DNA of 64,000 nucleotides from Ornithinimicrobium sediminis. GTDB lineage: Bacteria > Actinomycetota > Actinomycetes > Actinomycetales > Dermatophilaceae. Shown here piece by piece: positions 7,653 to 14,501 of this stretch. Below the pieces are notes generated by a model. It had not been told where the DNA came from and did not search any database. It saw only the letters and a list, made by a program, of their open reading frames with translations. Position numbers and translations under genes: made by a program. How positions within the stretch are numbered: the first letter of the stretch is position 1; each line of letters opens with the position of its first letter. The stretch is taken from positions 310,001 through 374,000 of the forward strand of contig NZ_JAJSDQ010000002.1 in NCBI RefSeq assembly GCF_021272345.1, given 5' to 3'.

Positions 7653-8030
7653 TCAGGTGACGGTGATGTTGATGATGATCTCCGCCGTTCCAGCGATGCT
7701 CACGACTACTGACGCCGACGAGGAGCCGTGGCCGTCCCCTGCCCATGCTGCACACCTGCAATAGAGGGCCTTGCAGTGGCCGTCCGGGTTGCGCTCGGGC
7801 GAGCCGTGTAGTGACGCGCGGTGCCCGCAGGTCTTGCACACGGGCAGGGGAGTCCGGTTGTACACCGTGCAGGGGCAGCCATGGCGATGACACTTCCTGA
7901 GACCCTTGTAGGGATGCTCACTTGCGTAATGGCCGCATTCGCACAGATGGTGCAGTCGTCGGGTCGGTGGAGGCTGAGTTACTTCTACCTTGACCTGCCG
8001 CGAGTTGCCGTCGCCAGCGTGATCCTTCAT
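7653..8030 (-). CDS. Small protein with two tandem Cys/His zinc-type units
   Basis: A 125-residue protein. Two units repeat the pattern C-x(1-2)-C-G-H-x-A-S-x-H ... C-x4-C-x-C. Unit 1 uses Cys 30, 32, His 34, 39, Cys 47, 52, 54; unit 2 uses Cys 65, 68, His 70, 75, Cys 86, 91, 93. The ligands are ideal for binding one or two zinc ions per unit. Similar CGH...H...C.C motifs occur in small uncharacterised actinobacterial proteins. The C-terminal 20 residues are hydrophobic beta-like sequence (SVVVSIAGTAEIIIN). Its ATG overlaps the stop of the excisionase-like gene by four bases, so the two are translationally coupled and probably act together, for instance on DNA or as a partner of recombination. 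Function unknown. Confidence 0.7.
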   Translation of the reverse strand: MKDHAGDGNSRQVKVEVTQPPPTRRLHHLCECGHYASEHPYKGLRKCHRHGCPCTVYNRTPLPVCKTCGHRASLHGSPERNPDGHCKALYCRCAAWAGDGHGSSSASVVVSIAGTAEIIINITVT

Positions 8031-8278
8031 CGGTCGCTCCTTCCGCCAACGCGGCGACCGTCGCCCTCTGTCTTGAACTCGTCACGGGCCGGAACGCGGT
8101 GCTGCCCCACGTAACTGTCGAGGTCCTGTCGGCGCAGGCGAAGGCACCGTCCAACACGGACAGTTGCCAGACGCTCCCCTGCGATCTCGCGGCGCAGGGT
8201 GCGCTCGCTCAACGTGGTGTACTTCGCCGCCTGACGCAGGGTCATCAGCGTTGGCACGTGCTCTGGTTGATGGATCAT
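8027..8278 (-). CDS. Excisionase-like MerR/HTH_17 DNA-binding protein
   Basis: An 83-residue protein with the helix-turn-helix pattern of excisionases: TLRQAAKYTTLSERTLRREI, then a wing with VRVGRCLRLRRQDLDSYV, where the LRxRxxDLxxY end is characteristic. It would bind and bend DNA to direct recombinase-driven excision or act as a small regulator. An internal Met at residue 12 is a possible later start. It overlaps the Cys/His-rich gene by four bases and lies 129 bases downstream of the Rep gene, so replication, excision and the Zn-type protein form one minus-strand group. Confidence 0.8.
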   Translation of the reverse strand: MIHQPEHVPTLMTLRQAAKYTTLSERTLRREIAGERLATVRVGRCLRLRRQDLDSYVGQHRVPARDEFKTEGDGRRVGGRSDR

Positions 8279-8407
8279 CGTGGTCCTCGTGCTTTCCGGA
8301 CCCGTCCGGATGACAGGTCCTCCACCCTTTCGCCAGGAGTGGGGTCGTCTGAGACAGGGCCTGACCGTGCCAGGGTCAACGAGGTGCCCAGAGGCACGCC
8401 TCTCACC
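8279..8407. other. Inverted-repeat-rich gap between rep and xis
   Basis: This 129-base gap holds three potential stems. TCCGGA (8295-8300) pairs with TCCGGA (8305-8310). TGACC (8362-8366) pairs with GGTCA (8374-8378). GAGGTGCC (8381-8388) pairs with GGCACGCCTC (8393-8402), with one bulged base. The density of hairpins beside an HUH initiator makes it a candidate nicking or single-strand origin; a terminator for rep is the simpler alternative. Confidence 0.35.
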
Positions 8408-9121
8408 TCACCTGTTGGCAAGCCGGTATGACTGCCGCACGCGAGCGGTGGCTCCCGTCCTGCCGCCGAGGAGGGGACCGTCAACACCGTCCCGCCAGAA
8501 TGAACGCGAGGCCGACAGCAGCAGCCGGCCCCCGTTGTTGGCTAGGTATGCGGACCTCGTCGCCGGATCGAGTGACTCCTTCATCAGGTAGCCGCCTCCA
8601 CTGACCGTCTGCACCCTCATCGCGGAGACATGGCTCGCTCCCAGCCCTGCCCTGGTCGCGACCTCTTGGACTTCCGATCTGGGGAGCGGCCTGCCGTGCG
8701 TGAGCGCGTGGCAGTGCAGACGACCCGACCGGTGGCGCTCGATGGTGGCGCAGTGAGCGGTGCCATAGTGTCTTCGTAGGGTCCTGAAGACTCTGGTGAT
8801 GCATGGGCGCGCCTTATGAGCGGAGTCAGGCAGCAGGGTGAGCGTGACCATCTGCTCGGGCTCGGCCAGGATGATCGCAAGGCTGGTGTGGAAGACATGC
8901 GTGTGGACGCAGTGGTCGCAGGTCAGACGACGACAACGTTGGTCCTGGATGACCTCTCCGGTGCTGTGATCAAGCCAAGAAGGTCGATGCGGACACAGGC
9001 TCGGTCGTTCGCCGCATCGCCGGTGTCTGGATCCGTTTGGCAACATCAACGACTTGTCGAAAGTCCTACCTAGGTGATCAAGATGGAGAGAAGGACTAGT
9101 GGTTGCGTGTTCGGAGTTCAC
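8408..9121 (-). CDS. Minimal HUH-type replication initiator (Rep)
   Basis: A 237-residue protein with the signature of rolling-circle initiators. A Cys cluster (Cys 36, 43, 63, 68, 71; CRRLTCDHC) suggests a zinc-binding N-terminus. The two-His motif is GRLHCHALTHG (His 136 and 138), for metal binding. The nucleophile motif is GGGYLMKES (Tyr 178, Lys 181; Y-x2-K). SASRSFW follows, as in plasmid Rep proteins. It would nick the element at its origin and start strand-displacement copying. The open frame extends upstream, but GTG 9121 has GGGAG five bases ahead and the extra part looks non-coding. An ATG at 9046 is another option. It is shorter than most actinobacterial Rep proteins and has no helicase or primase domain. 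Confidence 0.72.
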   Translation of the reverse strand: MNSEHATTSPSLHLDHLGRTFDKSLMLPNGSRHRRCGERPSLCPHRPSWLDHSTGEVIQDQRCRRLTCDHCVHTHVFHTSLAIILAEPEQMVTLTLLPDSAHKARPCITRVFRTLRRHYGTAHCATIERHRSGRLHCHALTHGRPLPRSEVQEVATRAGLGASHVSAMRVQTVSGGGYLMKESLDPATRSAYLANNGGRLLLSASRSFWRDGVDGPLLGGRTGATARVRQSYRLANR

Positions 9122-9288
9122 GCTGGCTCCCGAGGGTCGGCACGCAGGGCCTTGTGGGGCCCTGAGCGGAGCGTGAGTGCCCCGTCCAGCCTTTAGTCGG
9201 TGCTTGCCGCAAAGGGACAGGGCCGGACGCACCCGGACCCCCGTGACCCCAGCCAGCCCCGCCCAGACCGAGTTGCCGCGCGACGGGC

Positions 9289-10368
9289 TCACTGGTGGGG
9301 GGAAGAGGCCCCCGCGCGATGAAGGGGCAGCACCGAGGCACTCGTCCCGGTCATAGCCGACAAGAAGGGTTGACCTCGCAAGACCTTGTCCCGGCGCTCC
9401 CGCTCGGCCTGCATGCCTAGGTACTTCTCCGTGGTGGCACTACTAGAGTGGTGCAGCATGGCGCTGACGTCTCGTAGAGCCCCGTCGTACCCCACGACCT
9501 GGCTGCGCATGTCGAAGTAGGCACGAGCAACCCCCCTGCGGATCGTATGCGTCCCTTCACCCCTCGTGGGCAAGCCCGCCTTCTTCAGTGCGCCTTGAAC
9601 GATGCGCTCGGTCTTGGTCACATGCCGGGTGGGTTCCCAGGATGACGGAGTGTGGCGACGTTCCTTGGTCCCGTCCTCCAGCGTGACCCAGGCATACCGG
9701 CTGGGGACACGCACGGGAAAGAGGTAGTCCGACTGCCTGAGCGGCCTGCCGATGGTGAGTGCGTACTCGTGCAACCAGCCCTCAAGTTCAGGCGACAGGT
9801 CGGCTGTGATCGGGAAGCGGTCGACCTCGTAGGTCTTAGTGATCTTCACGGTCAGCCAGCCGCCGTCCAGATCGACGTCCCCCACCGTGATCTGAGCCGC
9901 GCTGCCTGCCCGAAGGGCCGAGTTGATGATCAGAGTCAGGTACGCCCTGTCACGGGCATTGTCCGTCAGGGTGGGCAACTCGCTGAGGACGTAAGCGTCG
10001 GGGCGGAGCCGGGGACGCCTCGTGACCGGGAGCGGCCACACATCAGCCAACAGATCACTCTTGAGCCAACCCTGGCGGGTGCACCATGTGAAGAATATCG
10101 CCAGGCGTGTGCGGTAGTAGTTGTACGTCGTAGCGCCGATCGCTGGCCGGAGGCGTCTGTCCCTCGTCCGGTGCTGAGACCTCAGGCTGACGAACCACTC
10201 CTCTACACGTGCCGCTCGCAGGTGTCGGACTTGACACGGCCCGTACCAAGACGAGAAGCGACGCAGCACGTGGCCCTCGTTGCGGACCGTCGTAGCCGCG
10301 CACCGAGAGGACCGGTTGCGAAGGTACTGCTCGATCGCCGCTTCGAGCGAGATAGAAGTAACTCCCAT
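9289..10368 (-). CDS. Tyrosine recombinase (integrase), second copy
   Basis: A 359-residue integrase. An N-terminal SAM-like core-binding domain (about 5-105: EAAIEQYLRN...TTYNYYRTRLAIFFTWC) is followed by a catalytic domain with Arg 153 (INSALRAGS), Lys 178 (ITKTYEVD), His 274 and Arg 277 (THTIRRGV), His 307 (LHHSSSAT) and Tyr 316 (EKYLGM), the His-Tyr spacing being the usual nine. ATG 10368 has AAAGG nine bases upstream, so the 24 upstream codons are excluded. It lies at the right edge of the accessory region, directly before chromosomal-type genes, the usual place for the integrase of an integrative element. No tRNA gene is adjacent, so the attachment site is not identifiable here. Confidence 0.9.
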   Translation of the reverse strand: MGVTSISLEAAIEQYLRNRSSRCAATTVRNEGHVLRRFSSWYGPCQVRHLRAARVEEWFVSLRSQHRTRDRRLRPAIGATTYNYYRTRLAIFFTWCTRQGWLKSDLLADVWPLPVTRRPRLRPDAYVLSELPTLTDNARDRAYLTLIINSALRAGSAAQITVGDVDLDGGWLTVKITKTYEVDRFPITADLSPELEGWLHEYALTIGRPLRQSDYLFPVRVPSRYAWVTLEDGTKERRHTPSSWEPTRHVTKTERIVQGALKKAGLPTRGEGTHTIRRGVARAYFDMRSQVVGYDGALRDVSAMLHHSSSATTEKYLGMQAERERRDKVLRGQPFLSAMTGTSASVLPLHRAGASSPHQ

Positions 10369-10528
10369 CGCCAAAACCTTTCTGCCCGTGCATATGCGCG
10401 GGCTGTTCGTCCTGGCGGGAGATCTCAAAGTGTACTCCAAGCACTGTTGTTAGAACTTGCGAGTGGGAGTGACTGCGACACAACGGATCGGGCGGGGCAG
10501 TGCGAGTGCGGTACCGCCGAGGTGTGAG

Positions 10529-10660
10529 TAAGGTCACTTGTGTCGGACGAGGCTCGTCGGGGGCTCGGGGGTGTGGGGTCTCGTGCGCGCACCGGGACGG
10601 GCCACACGGGGCCCCTCCCACACCGTGGCCGGTGAGTGACACCGGCGAGGAGGCAACTGC
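10529..10660 (+). promoter_or_regulatory. Structured leader before the small secreted protein
   Basis: A possible -10 box TAAGGT (10529-10534) is followed by about 125 bases that can fold strongly. GGTGTGGG (10570-10577) pairs with CCCACACC (10617-10624). A perfect palindrome, GTGCGCGCAC (10583-10592), and a GGGCC/GGGGCCC pair lie between them. GAGGAGG lies nine bases before the ATG. It could be a regulatory leader, a terminator for transcription from the left, or the junction of the element with the chromosome. Confidence 0.35.
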
Positions 10661-10661
10661 C

Positions 10662-11072
10662 ATGAAGCGCATTCTCGGAGCACTCGCAGCACCCTTGATG
10701 GTCCTCGGGCTGGCGGCCGCACCCGCCGCGGCGGATGACCACGAGCCCGGCGCGAACCTGGCCGCCAACGAGGCGGCGTGCCTGGCAGCAGGCGGCACCT
10801 ACGACGACTCGGGTCCCGGCGGTGACCGGGTCCGGACCTGCACCGTCGGGACCGAGGGCTGGACGGACTACGGTGTGCCCGCGTCGCACCCGCAGCAGGA
10901 GTGGACGGTGGACGTCTACTACCCCGGCGAGCAGACCGTCTACCGTCTTGCGGCCGGCGAGGGCTTCTCCATGGAGACCACCGGTGGTGGAGACCCCTAC
11001 GTCGTGGCGTGCTACAACCACCAGGGCAAGCCTGTCGACCTCGACACCACCCACTGCGTGCCCAGCGCGTAG
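10662..11072 (+). CDS. Small secreted protein of unknown function
   Basis: A 136-residue protein with a clear Sec signal peptide: MKRIL, a hydrophobic Ala/Leu core, then an APAAADD cleavage region near residue 24. The mature part (about 110 residues) has four Cys, able to form two disulphides, and ends CVPSA. I do not recognise the family. The start is fixed by GAGGAGG nine bases ahead of ATG 10662. Codon use is like the chromosome to its right rather than the accessory region, so it is probably the first resident gene after the element. A strong hairpin follows the stop. Confidence 0.75.
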   Translation: MKRILGALAAPLMVLGLAAAPAAADDHEPGANLAANEAACLAAGGTYDDSGPGGDRVRTCTVGTEGWTDYGVPASHPQQEWTVDVYYPGEQTVYRLAAGEGFSMETTGGGDPYVVACYNHQGKPVDLDTTHCVPSA

Positions 11073-11087
11073 TCGACCGGCCCTGAC

Positions 11088-11129
11088 GGGCGTGGCTCCC
11101 ACCGTCGACGGACAGGTGGAGCCACGCCC
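11088..11129 (+). terminator. Hairpin terminator
   Basis: GGGCGTGGCTCC (11088-11099) pairs perfectly with GGAGCCACGCCC (11118-11129) in a 12-base-pair stem starting 16 bases after the stop of the secreted-protein gene. There is no U-tract, as is common for actinobacterial terminators. Confidence 0.65.
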
Positions 11130-11183
11130 GCTCGTCCTGCGCCGACCAGCGTGCCTCGGTGCCGGGGCCGCGGCGGCGGACGG

Positions 11184-11189
11184 TAGCGT
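11184..11189 (+). promoter_or_regulatory. -10 box TAGCGT before the murT leader frame
   Basis: TAGCGT ends seven bases before the ATG at 11197, the start of a 14-codon frame that runs into murT. The layout is the same as for the leaderless genes of this window. Confidence 0.45.
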
Positions 11190-11196
11190 GTCGCCC

Positions 11197-11241
11197 ATGC
11201 GGATCGGTCCCGGAACGAGAGCGGCGAGCACGTGGGGGTGA
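11197..11241 (+). CDS. Leader peptide frame overlapping murT
   Basis: A 14-residue frame (MRIGPGTRAASTWG) begins seven bases after a TAGCGT box. Its TGA (11239-11241) overlaps the GTG at 11238, which is in the murT frame, giving the GTGA junction typical of translational coupling. If real, ribosomes loading on the leaderless message would read this peptide and restart at murT. There is no homology evidence for such a short peptide. Confidence 0.4.
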   Translation: MRIGPGTRAASTWG

Positions 11242-12554
11242 TCGCCGGACTGCGCACCAGTGGAGCGATCGCCGCCGGCAAGGCCGCTCGCGTGGCGTCC
11301 CGGATGCGAGGTGGCGGCTCCGCGCTGCCCGGCCTGGTCGCCGAGCGCGTCGACCCGGCGATCCTGCAGCACACCCTGGGCTCCTTGCCGCGTGGCGTCG
11401 TCGTGGTGAGCGGCACCAACGGCAAGACCACCACCACGAAGATGGTCGTGGCGCTGCTGCGCGCGCACGGGCTGCGCGTCTTCACCAACCCGACCGGCAG
11501 CAACTTCACCCGCGGGGTGATCTCGGCGCTGCTGGGCGAGGTCGGCATCAGCGGCCGGGTGGACGCCGACGTGGCGGTCCTGGAGCTCGACGAGGCGCAT
11601 GCCCTCAAGTTCGCCGAGGTCGTGGCGCCCACCCACGCCTTGCTGCTCAACGTCGCCCGCGACCAGCTGGACCGGTTCGCCGAGATCGACCACACCGCCC
11701 GGCTGCTCACCACGCTCGCGGAGCAGACCACCCAGGCCGTGGTGCTCAACGCCGACGACGCCTTCGTCTCACGGATCGCGGGACAGCTGGCTCCTGGCGT
11801 CGGCGTCCAGTGGTTCGCCGTCGACCCCGCGGTCGCCGACCGCCTGCCCGAGATCCAGGAGGCCGACGTCCGCTTCGACGACCCTGCGGACGCGCCCACC
11901 CTGGGCGACCAGGACGGGCTGCTGCTGCCGCACGACGAGCGCTCCTTCACCATCCGCTTCCCGGGGGGCGTCGACGTCGGGCCGCTCACCCTACGGCAGC
12001 GGGGGCTGGCGGCGATGATCAACGCCACGGCGGCCACGACCATGGCGCGGGTGCTGCTCGGGCCAGACTGGGACGCCGCGACGGCCTCGTCGGCCCTCGA
12101 GGCGGTGCACCCGCCCTTCGGCCGGGGTGAGGTCATCGACGTCGACGGCGCCCCGCTCGAGCTGGTCCTGGTCAAGAACCCCGCCGGGTTCACGGTGGCG
12201 CTCGGCACGTACGGCAACGAGCCCGTGGCGACGATGATCGCCATCAACGACAACTACGCCGACGGTCGTGACGTGTCGTGGCTCTACGACGTGTCGTTCG
12301 AGTCCCTGCGGGACAGGGGCGTCTCCGTGACGTCCGGTGTGCGGGCCTGGGACATGGCGCTACGGCTGCGCTACGACGCGGTGGAGGTCGACCGGGTCGA
12401 GGCGGACCTGGACACCGCGCTGGATGCCTTCCTCGGCCTGCACCGGGGCGAGCCGACCCGCATCTTCTGCACGTACACGGCCATGATGCACCTGCGTCGG
12501 CGCCTGGCGACGCGCTACGACCTGGCCCGTTTCGGAGAGGACCCGGACGCATGA
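11238..12554 (+). CDS. murT: Lipid II isoglutaminyl synthase subunit MurT
   Basis: A Mur-ligase-fold protein of about 438 residues that, with GatD, amidates the D-Glu of lipid II to D-isoglutamine. The ATP-binding loop GTNGKTTTTK is at about 59-68, the NPTGSN region follows, and the DUF1727 C-terminal domain carries DDNYADGRDVSWLYD, where the family's catalytic-triad Asp is expected. Only one Cys is present (FCTYTAMM), so the Cys4 zinc ribbon described for firmicute MurT is absent. GTG 11238 is chosen because it overlaps the stop of a leader frame; GTG 11232 is equally in frame. Its stop overlaps gatD by four bases, as expected for a two-subunit enzyme. Confidence 0.95.
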   Translation: MIAGLRTSGAIAAGKAARVASRMRGGGSALPGLVAERVDPAILQHTLGSLPRGVVVVSGTNGKTTTTKMVVALLRAHGLRVFTNPTGSNFTRGVISALLGEVGISGRVDADVAVLELDEAHALKFAEVVAPTHALLLNVARDQLDRFAEIDHTARLLTTLAEQTTQAVVLNADDAFVSRIAGQLAPGVGVQWFAVDPAVADRLPEIQEADVRFDDPADAPTLGDQDGLLLPHDERSFTIRFPGGVDVGPLTLRQRGLAAMINATAATTMARVLLGPDWDAATASSALEAVHPPFGRGEVIDVDGAPLELVLVKNPAGFTVALGTYGNEPVATMIAINDNYADGRDVSWLYDVSFESLRDRGVSVTSGVRAWDMALRLRYDAVEVDRVEADLDTALDAFLGLHRGEPTRIFCTYTAMMHLRRRLATRYDLARFGEDPDA

Positions 12555-13291
12555 GCGCAGCCCACAAGGGCGAGGTCCACCTGGTCCACCTGTACCCCCG
12601 GGAGATGAGCATCTACGGCGACCTGGGCAACACCCGGTGCCTCGCGGCGCGGCTGCGCTGGCACGGCTACGAGCCGGTCGTGCATGGCCACCACCCGGGG
12701 GAGCGGTGGCCCGCCCAGGCCCACCTGGTGCTCGGCGGAGGTGGCCAGGACTCCGGACAGGTGCGGGTCCAGGACGACCTGGACCGTCAGGCCGACCGGC
12801 TGCGCGAGCTCGCTGCGGACGGCGTGCCCATGCTGATGATCTGCGGGATGTACCAGCTGTTCGGGGAGGCCTTCATCACCGTGGAGGGACGGCGCCTGCC
12901 CGGCCTGGGTGTCCTGGACGTCACGACGACGGGCAACAGGACCCGGATGATCGGGCCGGTCGTGCTCGACACCGACTTCGGCACCGTGGTGGGCTACGAG
13001 AACCACTCCGGGTCGACGGTGCTGGGGCCTGGCCAGCAGCCCTTCGGCTCGGTGCTGCACGGCGAGGGCAACAACGGCCAGGACCGGACCGAGGGCGCCC
13101 GCACCCACAACGTGGTCGGCAGCTACCTGCACGGGCCCATCCTGCCGGCCAACCCTCGCCTGGCGGACGGCCTGCTGGAGATCGCGGCGCGGCGGGTGAC
13201 GGGCGAGTTCGTGCCCGGGGAGCTCGACGACCGCATCGCCGACGAGGCTCACCAGCGTCAGGTGGTGCGGCTCACCGGTCGTCGTCGATGA
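12551..13291 (+). CDS. gatD: Lipid II isoglutaminyl synthase glutaminase subunit GatD
   Basis: A 246-residue class I glutamine amidotransferase that releases ammonia from glutamine for MurT. The nucleophile is Cys 98 in MLMICGMYQLFG and the catalytic His is His 194 in GSYLHGPILP. The start ATG overlaps the murT stop (ATGA). Its 3' end overlaps the convergent membrane-protein gene by 20 bases, so the pair is a closed two-gene operon apart from the leader frame. Confidence 0.95.
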   Translation: MSAAHKGEVHLVHLYPREMSIYGDLGNTRCLAARLRWHGYEPVVHGHHPGERWPAQAHLVLGGGGQDSGQVRVQDDLDRQADRLRELAADGVPMLMICGMYQLFGEAFITVEGRRLPGLGVLDVTTTGNRTRMIGPVVLDTDFGTVVGYENHSGSTVLGPGQQPFGSVLHGEGNNGQDRTEGARTHNVVGSYLHGPILPANPRLADGLLEIAARRVTGEFVPGELDDRIADEAHQRQVVRLTGRRR

Positions 13292-14366
13292 CCCGGGAGC
13301 GGTCGTCCTCGGCCTCCTCGACGTCGTCCAGGAGCTCGTAGGCGATCTGGCCCTGCGCCTGCCGGTCCCGCGGACCGAACCACCAGGCGCCCCAGGCCGT
13401 CAGCCCGATCGGGACCTGCAGCAGGTGGGTGTAGATGGCGTAGAGGAGGGCGGTCGCCGCCGCTGCCGACGGGTCCCCGCCGAACGCCACGAGCACACCG
13501 GCCGTGCCCACCTCCGTCACCCCGAGCCCACCGGGGGTGACCGCGACCGTGGTGAGGAACTGCCGGATGGCGTAGGCCGCGAACAGCTGCGGCAGCGCGA
13601 GGTCCAGCCCCATCGTGCGCGCCGAGACGACGTAGAGCACGAAGAAGCAGGCGAACATCCCGACGAGCCCGAAGGTCATGCCCGCCCACCCCGTGCGCAC
13701 CACGATGCCGGTGCGGGCACGCTGGTCGGCCAGCAGCCGCTCGAAGTGAGCCGCCCTCGGCCACCGCCGTGCCAGGGGCCGGGTCAGGCTCCCGACGAGC
13801 CGGTGGGCGACGCCGGCGACGGTGTCGTTGAAGAGCACGGCCACGAACAGCGCGATGATGACGGTGCCGACCACCCCTGCGACGACGGCCACCGACACCA
13901 GGGCATCCGGCGCGTCCGCGGTCCACCAGACGATGACCACCGCCGCGAGCACCGGGAGCGCCAGACGCGACAGGATGTTCCAGATCGAGGTCACCACGAT
14001 CGAGGTCGAGATGTTGCGCCGGCTGAAGCCCCAGGACCGGTACATCATGTAGGTGAGCGCGACCCCGACGGCCCCGCCCCCGGGCAGGATGGTGCTCACC
14101 ATCGTCCCGGCGGCGTTGACGATCAGGGCCCGCAGGTTGGTCAGCCCCGGCAGCGAGGCGATCAGGGTGAACGTGTAGCAGAGCAGGCCCACCATGAGCA
14201 GGACGAACATCAGCACGGCCGGCCCGGTGCCGACGCGACGCAGCTGCGTGCCGATCTGCGGCCAGGTGGTGCCGGTCACCGCAGGGAGGGCGTAGGTGAC
14301 CAGCACGATCGCGATCGCGAAGCCGACGACCGACTGCAGCAGCTCCTTCCAGCCGGGCCTTCTCAC
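13272..14366 (-). CDS. Flippase-like membrane protein (UPF0104 / LPG synthase TM domain)
   Basis: A 364-residue integral membrane protein with about eight hydrophobic helices. It has the UPF0104 hallmarks: an early LPGGGAVGVALTYMMY segment and a late TPGGLGVTEVG segment. It resembles the membrane half of lysyl-phosphatidylglycerol synthase without the soluble catalytic domain, a family thought to move or scan lipids. GTG 14366 has GGGAGG upstream. The C-terminal tail is highly acidic. It converges on gatD with a 20-base overlap. A cell-envelope role fits the murT-gatD context, but the substrate is unknown. Confidence 0.9.
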   Translation of the reverse strand: MRRPGWKELLQSVVGFAIAIVLVTYALPAVTGTTWPQIGTQLRRVGTGPAVLMFVLLMVGLLCYTFTLIASLPGLTNLRALIVNAAGTMVSTILPGGGAVGVALTYMMYRSWGFSRRNISTSIVVTSIWNILSRLALPVLAAVVIVWWTADAPDALVSVAVVAGVVGTVIIALFVAVLFNDTVAGVAHRLVGSLTRPLARRWPRAAHFERLLADQRARTGIVVRTGWAGMTFGLVGMFACFFVLYVVSARTMGLDLALPQLFAAYAIRQFLTTVAVTPGGLGVTEVGTAGVLVAFGGDPSAAAATALLYAIYTHLLQVPIGLTAWGAWWFGPRDRQAQGQIAYELLDDVEEAEDDRSRVIDDDR

Positions 14367-14456
14367 CCGTCCCCCCTCCCGATGCGACGGTGTCCGTCCC
14401 GCGGCCGGGTCGGCGCAGCAGGCGTACGGAGCACTCAGGCACCTTACCCGTCGTGG

Positions 14457-14462
14457 CAGGCT
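14457..14462 (+). promoter_or_regulatory. Weak -10 box CAGGCT before the Nudix leader frame
   Basis: CAGGCT, one base from TAGGCT, ends six bases before a GTG (14469) that opens a ten-codon frame running into the Nudix gene. The first-base mismatch makes it a weaker candidate than the other boxes. Confidence 0.3.
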
Positions 14463-14468
14463 GTCGGG

Positions 14469-14501
14469 GTGAGGATCGAGGACGGGCGGACCGCGAGGTG
14501 A
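14469..14501 (+). CDS. Leader peptide frame overlapping the Nudix gene
   Basis: A ten-residue frame (MRIEDGRTAR) whose TGA (14499-14501) overlaps the GTG at 14498 of the Nudix gene. The layout copies that upstream of murT. It is supported only by position and overlap. Confidence 0.35.
   Translation: MRIEDGRTAR

Noticed and set aside
1-10440. Insertion sequence with transposase in the accessory region
   Set aside because: No transposase gene and no paired terminal inverted repeats were seen; mobility genes are recombinases, Rep and excisionase.
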